Assembly (NCBI GenBank): GCA_014523485.1
Contig: JAATVK010000043.1
Location: forward strand, 1 to 10,335
DNA length: 10,335 nucleotides
Source: Nitrososphaerales archaeon TH5894
GTDB taxonomy: Archaea > Thermoproteota > Nitrososphaeria > Nitrososphaerales > Nitrososphaeraceae
Reading direction: 5' to 3'
Position numbers and translations under genes: made by a program. Below are positions 6,590 to 10,335 of the stretch, piece by piece. Under the pieces are notes generated by a model that did no database searches, was not told the origin of the DNA, and worked only from the letters and a program-made list of their open reading frames with translations. How positions within the stretch are numbered: position 1 is the stretch's first letter; each line of letters opens with the position of its first letter.

Positions 6590-6629
6590 ATATTTCTCTT
6601 TAATTTTTGATCACCTATTTGAAATAAGA

Positions 6630-6637
6630 ATATAAAA
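6630..6637 (-). promoter_or_regulatory. TATA-like box for the Mut7-C gene
   Basis: TTTTATAT on the minus strand, centred near 6633. This predicts transcription from about 6607, leaving an 18-base leader before the TTG at 6589, or almost none before the in-frame ATT at 6604. Confidence 0.35.
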
Positions 6638-6667
6638 TGTTGATCTAAGAATAGAGAACGTCATAGT

Positions 6668-6692
6668 TTTACTAAAATCAAGTTATAGTAAA
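6668..6692. repeat. 7-bp inverted repeat between aconitase and Mut7-C genes
   Basis: TTTACTA (6668-6674) and TAGTAAA (6686-6692) pair perfectly around an 11-base loop, 41-65 bases past the aconitase stop codon. It may be a weak 3' hairpin of the aconitase mRNA. No T-run follows on the minus strand, so a terminator role is not shown. Confidence 0.25.
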
Positions 6693-6732
6693 GCATTTTG
6701 TTTATTATGATTAGATATATGAAATTCCTTTA

Positions 6733-9048
6733 TTATTGTTCTGTCTTTGATTTAAGAACATTTAGTGCAGACCCATAACGAAACCAGTCTATTTGATGCT
6801 GGTTGTAAGAATGTTTCAAAATTATTTCTTCTTCACTTATTTTGGCTTCTTTCTCTTTATGACTGATCTTACACTTTACAGGTTTGGATGGTTCTAATTT
6901 ATCTAATCCGATTATGCTTATTCTATCATCTTCATGGATCTTATCATAATCTACGCTATTTTCAAAAGTGAGTGCTAAAATCCCCTGTTTTTTAAGATTT
7001 GTTTCATGTATTCTGGCAAAACTCTTAGATATTACTGCAGCACATCCCAAATATCGAGGAGTCATTGCTGCGTGCTCTCTACTACTACCCTCCCCATAAT
7101 TTGTATCTCCTATTATAACCCATGGAAGACCATTTTCTTTATACTCTCTTGCAACATGGGGGTATGATTCTATCATTCCATTTAATAAATTCTTTCCATT
7201 TCCTATTTCTGTATCATGAAATGCATTTACCGCCCCTAATAACAAATTATCACTTATTCGATCCAGATGTCCTCTATACATTAGCCATGGACCGGCTGGA
7301 GAAATATGATCAGTAGTACATTTTCCCTTGACTTTTGCAAGAACTGGGACTTCGATAATATCTTTTCCATTCCACGGTGAAAATGGTTCTAACTTTTGTA
7401 ATCTTTCACTATCGGTATCTATTATCACCTCAATATTATCTGGCTCTGTTGATGGTTCTACATAAACATCCCTTACATTTGCAAATCCTTTTGATGGAAC
7501 TTCGGGGGCCAATTGTGGAGGTTCAAGTTTGAATTTTGTTCCATCTTTTACTTCAATTATATCTGTTAGAGGATTAAATGATAGTTTTCCAGCAAGAGCC
7601 AACGCGATCACAATCTCAGGACTCGCGATGAAATTCATTGTATCTCTTTTTCCATCATTTCTTCCAGGAAAATTTCTATTGTATGATGTAACAATAGTAT
7701 TGGGTTGCCCAATTTTGATTTCAGGTCTGCTCCACTGCCCTATACATGGACCGCAAGCATTTGCTAAAACAGTGGCACCAATATCTTTGAGAACTTTCAT
7801 TTGTCCGTCTCTTTCAATTGTTGCTCTAATCATCTCCGATCCAGGTGTTACCAAAAGAGAAGTTTTGGTTTTGGCACCTTGCTGATCAGCTTGTTCTGCA
7901 ATATCGGATGCTCTTGACATATCCTCATAAGAAGAGTTTGTACAACTACCAATAAGAGCAACTGAAATCTCATCGATATATTTATTGTTTAAAACATCTT
8001 GTTTCATCTGGGAAATTGGCCTGCCTAAATCTGGGGTATGAGGACCAACTATGTAGGGCTCCAGAGTGGATAAATCAATTCTAATTACTTTATCAAAATA
8101 TTTTTCTGGTTCAGAATAAACTTCTGGGTCCTGTGTTAAAATATCTATATTTTCATTAGCAACGTCTGCAATCTCCGCCCGATTTGTAGATTGAAGATAT
8201 GTTTCCATTCTTTTATCGTACTCAAAAATTGAACAAGTTGCTCCAATCTCTGCACCCATGTTAGTTATAGTAGCTTTTCCAGTACAGCTAATTGAATTGG
8301 AACCAGGACCAAAATATTCTATTATAGCATTCGTACCTCCAGAAACAGTTAATTTTGAGGCTACATACAAAATGATATCTTTTGGAGCTGTCCATCCATT
8401 TAACTTTCCTCTAAGATAAACTCCTATTCGTTTAGGATATAAAATCTCCCATGGCATACCTGCCATAGCCTCTGCAGCATCCAACCCACCAACTCCTACA
8501 GCTATCATACCCAATCCCCCAGCATTTGGAGTATGTGAATCGGTCCCTATCATTAAACCACCAGGAAATGCATAATTTTCCAATACTACTTGGTGTATTA
8601 TCCCTGCACCGGGTTTCCAAAATCCCACCCCGTATTTTCTTGATGCAGATTCTAAAAATTTAAAAACTTCATTGTTTTCATATAATGCAGCCTTAGTATC
8701 AGAAACTCCTTCTTGTCTTGCTTGAATTAAATGATCACAATGAACAGTAGTTGGCAATGTAGTTTGCTTTAAATGTGATTGCATAAACTGTAAAAGAGTC
8801 ATTTGACCAGTTACATCTTGTAACGCAACTCTATCAGGACGTAATAATACATAACTTTTTCCTCTTTCTAAATTTTTATTTTGATCATCTTTTTCTATAT
8901 CAAAAAGGTGACCTATCAATATTTTTTCACTCAATGTAAGAGGGTCAGACTTGATTTTTTCTTTATAGTATGAAATATTTTTTCTAGATTTTTTATAAAC
9001 AGCAGAAACCAATTCAGGAGTAGTGTCTACTTGGTTTATCATAGTCAT
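6733..9048 (-). CDS. Aconitate hydratase (mitochondrial-type)
   Basis: A 771-residue cytosolic enzyme interconverting citrate and isocitrate via cis-aconitate in the citric acid cycle. The 4Fe-4S ligands are C369 (GSCTNSSYEDM), C432 and C435 (ANACGPCIGQW); the 63-residue and 3-residue spacings match those of pig mitochondrial aconitase. Substrate-binding signatures include HCDHL (103-107), GTDSHTPNAGGLG (168-180) and, in the C-terminal swivel domain (about 560-690), TTDHISPAGPW and GSSREHAA (catalytic Ser and Arg at about 655-657). The CGPCIGQW form and overall length put it with the mitochondrial-type branch rather than the roughly 890-residue AcnA/IRP type or the AcnB type. The start is ATG at 9048; the ATG at 9042 is equally usable. 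Base composition is less AT-rich than its neighbours, as expected for a conserved enzyme. It appears to be transcribed alone, and no other cycle gene is nearby. Confidence 0.97.
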   Translation of the reverse strand: MTMINQVDTTPELVSAVYKKSRKNISYYKEKIKSDPLTLSEKILIGHLFDIEKDDQNKNLERGKSYVLLRPDRVALQDVTGQMTLLQFMQSHLKQTTLPTTVHCDHLIQARQEGVSDTKAALYENNEVFKFLESASRKYGVGFWKPGAGIIHQVVLENYAFPGGLMIGTDSHTPNAGGLGMIAVGVGGLDAAEAMAGMPWEILYPKRIGVYLRGKLNGWTAPKDIILYVASKLTVSGGTNAIIEYFGPGSNSISCTGKATITNMGAEIGATCSIFEYDKRMETYLQSTNRAEIADVANENIDILTQDPEVYSEPEKYFDKVIRIDLSTLEPYIVGPHTPDLGRPISQMKQDVLNNKYIDEISVALIGSCTNSSYEDMSRASDIAEQADQQGAKTKTSLLVTPGSEMIRATIERDGQMKVLKDIGATVLANACGPCIGQWSRPEIKIGQPNTIVTSYNRNFPGRNDGKRDTMNFIASPEIVIALALAGKLSFNPLTDIIEVKDGTKFKLEPPQLAPEVPSKGFANVRDVYVEPSTEPDNIEVIIDTDSERLQKLEPFSPWNGKDIIEVPVLAKVKGKCTTDHISPAGPWLMYRGHLDRISDNLLLGAVNAFHDTEIGNGKNLLNGMIESYPHVAREYKENGLPWVIIGDTNYGEGSSREHAAMTPRYLGCAAVISKSFARIHETNLKKQGILALTFENSVDYDKIHEDDRISIIGLDKLEPSKPVKCKISHKEKEAKISEEEIILKHSYNQHQIDWFRYGSALNVLKSKTEQ

Positions 9049-9078
9049 GATTTTTGTATTATTAATTATGTCAGACAG

Positions 9079-9084
9079 ATATAA
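9079..9084 (-). promoter_or_regulatory. Possible TATA-like box for the aconitase gene
   Basis: TTATAT on the minus strand is centred about 33 bases before the ATG at 9048, predicting a leader of a few bases. A second candidate, TTAATAAT (9065-9058), lies only about 13 bases before the ATG, too close unless a later start is used. Confidence 0.25.
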
Positions 9085-9222
9085 GAAATTTCTTAATCAT
9101 TTTATGCATCTTTTAAAATGTAATTACAAGTGTTTTATAAAATATACAAAGGATAATAATCTATGCTTTAATTAAAATTATAATTAACTATAATTATTGT
9201 TTGAGCATTTGTTCAGAGATTG

Positions 9223-9354
9223 TTAATCTCCTGCCTCAGTAGATTCTACTTCCCACTCGTTTAACTCTTCCTCAAGTTCCTCGTTATCTTCAATGTCTTT
9301 ACTATTTTCTTCTATTTTTTTAGCATTTTCTGTTTTTTTATCTTCTTCTTCCAT
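9223..9354 (-). CDS. Small, highly acidic protein of 43 residues
   Basis: A short frame with a clean protein-like composition: 16 Glu, 4 Asp and 5 Lys among 43 residues. It begins MEEEDKKTENAKKIEEN, continues through NEELEEELNEWEVE and ends STEAGD followed by TAA. The middle (about 10-35) could form one charged amphipathic helix or coiled coil; the ends look disordered. There is no signal peptide and no metal-binding motif, and I do not recognise the family. Support for it being real: the sequence is sharply less AT-rich, with codon use unlike the surrounding spacer; an ATG is preceded by AAAGGTAG; and a TATA-like element lies upstream (9367-9382). It lies between the permease and aconitase genes in the same orientation, 112 bases after the permease stop and 174 before the aconitase start. 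A chance frame of this length with this composition seems unlikely but cannot be excluded. Confidence 0.6.
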   Translation of the reverse strand: MEEEDKKTENAKKIEENSKDIEDNEELEEELNEWEVESTEAGD

Positions 9355-9366
9355 ACTACTACCTTT

Positions 9367-9382
9367 GTATATATACAATAAA
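9367..9382 (-). promoter_or_regulatory. TATA-like elements for the small acidic protein
   Basis: On the minus strand TTTATT (9382-9377) is centred about 25 bases before the ATG at 9354. A GTATATATAC palindrome (9376-9367) follows immediately. The first has leaderless spacing; the second is too near the ATG for that. Confidence 0.3.
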
Positions 9383-9453
9383 TTATTTACTATACTATAA
9401 AACGAGAATAAAATAAGACCTCTATATTATATTGATTATTATATTTCTATTCT

Positions 9454-9472
9454 GATTAAATAAAATTTAATC
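9454..9472. repeat. 8-bp inverted repeat overlapping the permease stop codon
   Basis: GATTAAAT (9454-9461) and ATTTAATC (9465-9472) pair perfectly around AAA, and the right arm contains the permease stop codon (9467-9469). In the mRNA it would form an AU-rich hairpin at the end of the gene. It may protect the 3' end or help termination; on sequence alone it is only suggestive. Confidence 0.35.
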
Positions 9473-10324
9473 TCTAATAGCACCTAAAGTGAGTCCTCTA
9501 ATCATTTGTTTTTGAAAAATTAACATCAATACTAAAATTGGAATTAATGCTATATTTATTCCAGCAGTTAGATAACCCCATTCAATACTATATAGAGAAA
9601 CAAATTCATATAATGCCACCTGAAAAACCATTGAATCTGGCCTATTAGCCAAAACTATTGGAAGTATAAATTCATTCCAAGAAAATCTAAATGCGAGGAC
9701 CGCAGCAATAGCAAATCCAGGCATTGATAATGGAATGGTTATTCTTCTTAATACTCCTAAAGTGGAACATCCATCTATTAACGCCGCCTCTTCTAGCTCT
9801 CTAGGAATAGTTTCAAAATAGCTCTTTAACAAAAATATATTTAAAGGAATGATTAGAATTTGGAAAGTGAGTATTAGACCCAAAAGGGAATTTAATAGAC
9901 CTATCTGAGAGAACATAATATAGAGTGGAATAATATTTATTAAAACTGGGATCATAAAAAGTCCTAAAATTACACTAAGTAAAATATTTTTACCTTTAAA
10001 TTGAAATCTAGCGAAGGCATAACCTCCTAAAGCGCTGATTGCAACACTGATGATAGTACTTCCGATGCTAACAATGAAGCTATTAAAAAGGCTATGCATG
10101 ATATGTGGTTCGGTAATCACAAATAGATAATTATCCAATGTAGGATGGTTGGGAATAAATTGTGGTGGAAGGGAAATTGCTTCTTCATTAGATTTAAAAG
10201 AGGTTGAAAGAACCCACACGAGCGGTAACAAAGTAATAAAAAGATATGTAAATAACAATATGTAAATAACTGGTTTTTCAGCAAAGAACCATTTAGAAGA
10301 TACAAATGTCGAGGACGTATTCAA
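9467..10324 (-). CDS. ABC transporter permease, MalG-type (sugar/polyol uptake); start may lie outside the window
   Basis: A membrane subunit of an ABC importer of the carbohydrate MalG type (285 residues from the TTG). Hydrophobic segments lie at about 18-40, 80-104, 113-136, 143-166, 203-224 and 252-271, giving six membrane spans. The cytoplasmic EAA loop that docks on the ATPase is intact: ELEEAALIDG (176-185) followed by LRRITIPLSMPG (192-203). The end, FQKQMIRGLTLGAIRD, is the usual MalG tail. The substrate is not readable; the family moves sugars, polyols or related solutes. TTG at 10324 is the only start inside the window, but the frame stays open upstream, and the bases TG at 10335-10334 would complete an ATG if the next base is A. 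That adds MKKNL and would make an ATGA overlap with an upstream gene. A MalF-type permease and binding-protein genes are expected just to the right. Confidence 0.88.
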   Translation of the reverse strand: MNTSSTFVSSKWFFAEKPVIYILLFTYLFITLLPLVWVLSTSFKSNEEAISLPPQFIPNHPTLDNYLFVITEPHIMHSLFNSFIVSIGSTIISVAISALGGYAFARFQFKGKNILLSVILGLFMIPVLINIIPLYIMFSQIGLLNSLLGLILTFQILIIPLNIFLLKSYFETIPRELEEAALIDGCSTLGVLRRITIPLSMPGFAIAAVLAFRFSWNEFILPIVLANRPDSMVFQVALYEFVSLYSIEWGYLTAGINIALIPILVLMLIFQKQMIRGLTLGAIRD

Positions 10325-10335
10325 ATTTTTTTTCA

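Noticed and set aside
7122..8620. Plus- and minus-strand frames inside the aconitase gene
   Set aside because: The aconitase reading frame is conserved throughout; these frames are by-products of its codon use.
9223..9354. Idea that the small acidic protein is Pup or another ubiquitin-like modifier
   Set aside because: It ends in AGD rather than a GG-type tail and is shorter than Pup; acidity alone is not enough.
10117..10305. Second minus-strand frame within the permease gene
   Set aside because: Out-of-frame shadow of the MalG-type permease.
1..10335. CRISPR array, tRNA/rRNA genes, insertion sequence or defence island
   Set aside because: No regularly spaced repeats, no tRNA-like cloverleaf, no transposase or integrase motifs, and no known defence domains were seen on either strand.

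Overview
The window looks like a piece of an AT-rich archaeal chromosome, most likely from the Nitrososphaerota (Thaumarchaeota), and a low-GC soil type such as the Nitrosocosmicus lineage would fit. This is inference from three things. The base composition is strongly AT-rich with long AT-only spacers. Most genes have a TATA-like box about 24-29 bases before the start codon and no Shine-Dalgarno sequence, which is the pattern of archaeal leaderless transcripts. The gene repertoire also fits (Mut7-C RNase with zinc ribbon, GCS2-type ligase, M20 dipeptidase, a short signal-anchored exported protein). No tRNA, rRNA, CRISPR array, insertion sequence or integrase was seen.

Layout, left to right. 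Positions 1-380 are non-coding. A dCTP deaminase/dUTPase-fold gene follows (381-917, +), then a 458-base spacer. Next are two co-oriented but separately promoted genes: a GCS2-type glutamate-cysteine-ligase-like enzyme (1376-2686, +) and an M20 metallodipeptidase (2792-4231, +). From 4312 onward every gene is on the minus strand: a small membrane-anchored exported protein (4312-4833), a pyruvoyl-dependent arginine decarboxylase (5235-5825), a Mut7-C RNase-domain protein (6116-6589), a mitochondrial-type aconitase (6733-9048), a 43-residue very acidic protein (9223-9354), and a MalG-type ABC permease (9467-10324) whose true start may lie one base outside the window.

The genes do not form one pathway. 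Spacers of 80-460 bases, most with their own TATA-like box, suggest single-gene transcription units. Aconitase belongs to the citric acid cycle and arginine decarboxylase to agmatine/polyamine synthesis. The permease is the tail of a probable sugar or polyol uptake operon running in from the right. The ligase and dipeptidase could be metabolically linked (one makes, the other breaks, an amide bond to an amino acid), but that rests only on adjacency.

I do not see a convincing new multi-gene system. The points most worth a second look are the deaminase-fold protein with proline exactly where the catalytic glutamate should be, the 43-residue acidic protein, a perfect 12-bp AT inverted repeat that presents a TATA box on both strands, a repeated CTTA-type leaderless core promoter, and a bacterial-style arginine decarboxylase in an apparent archaeon.
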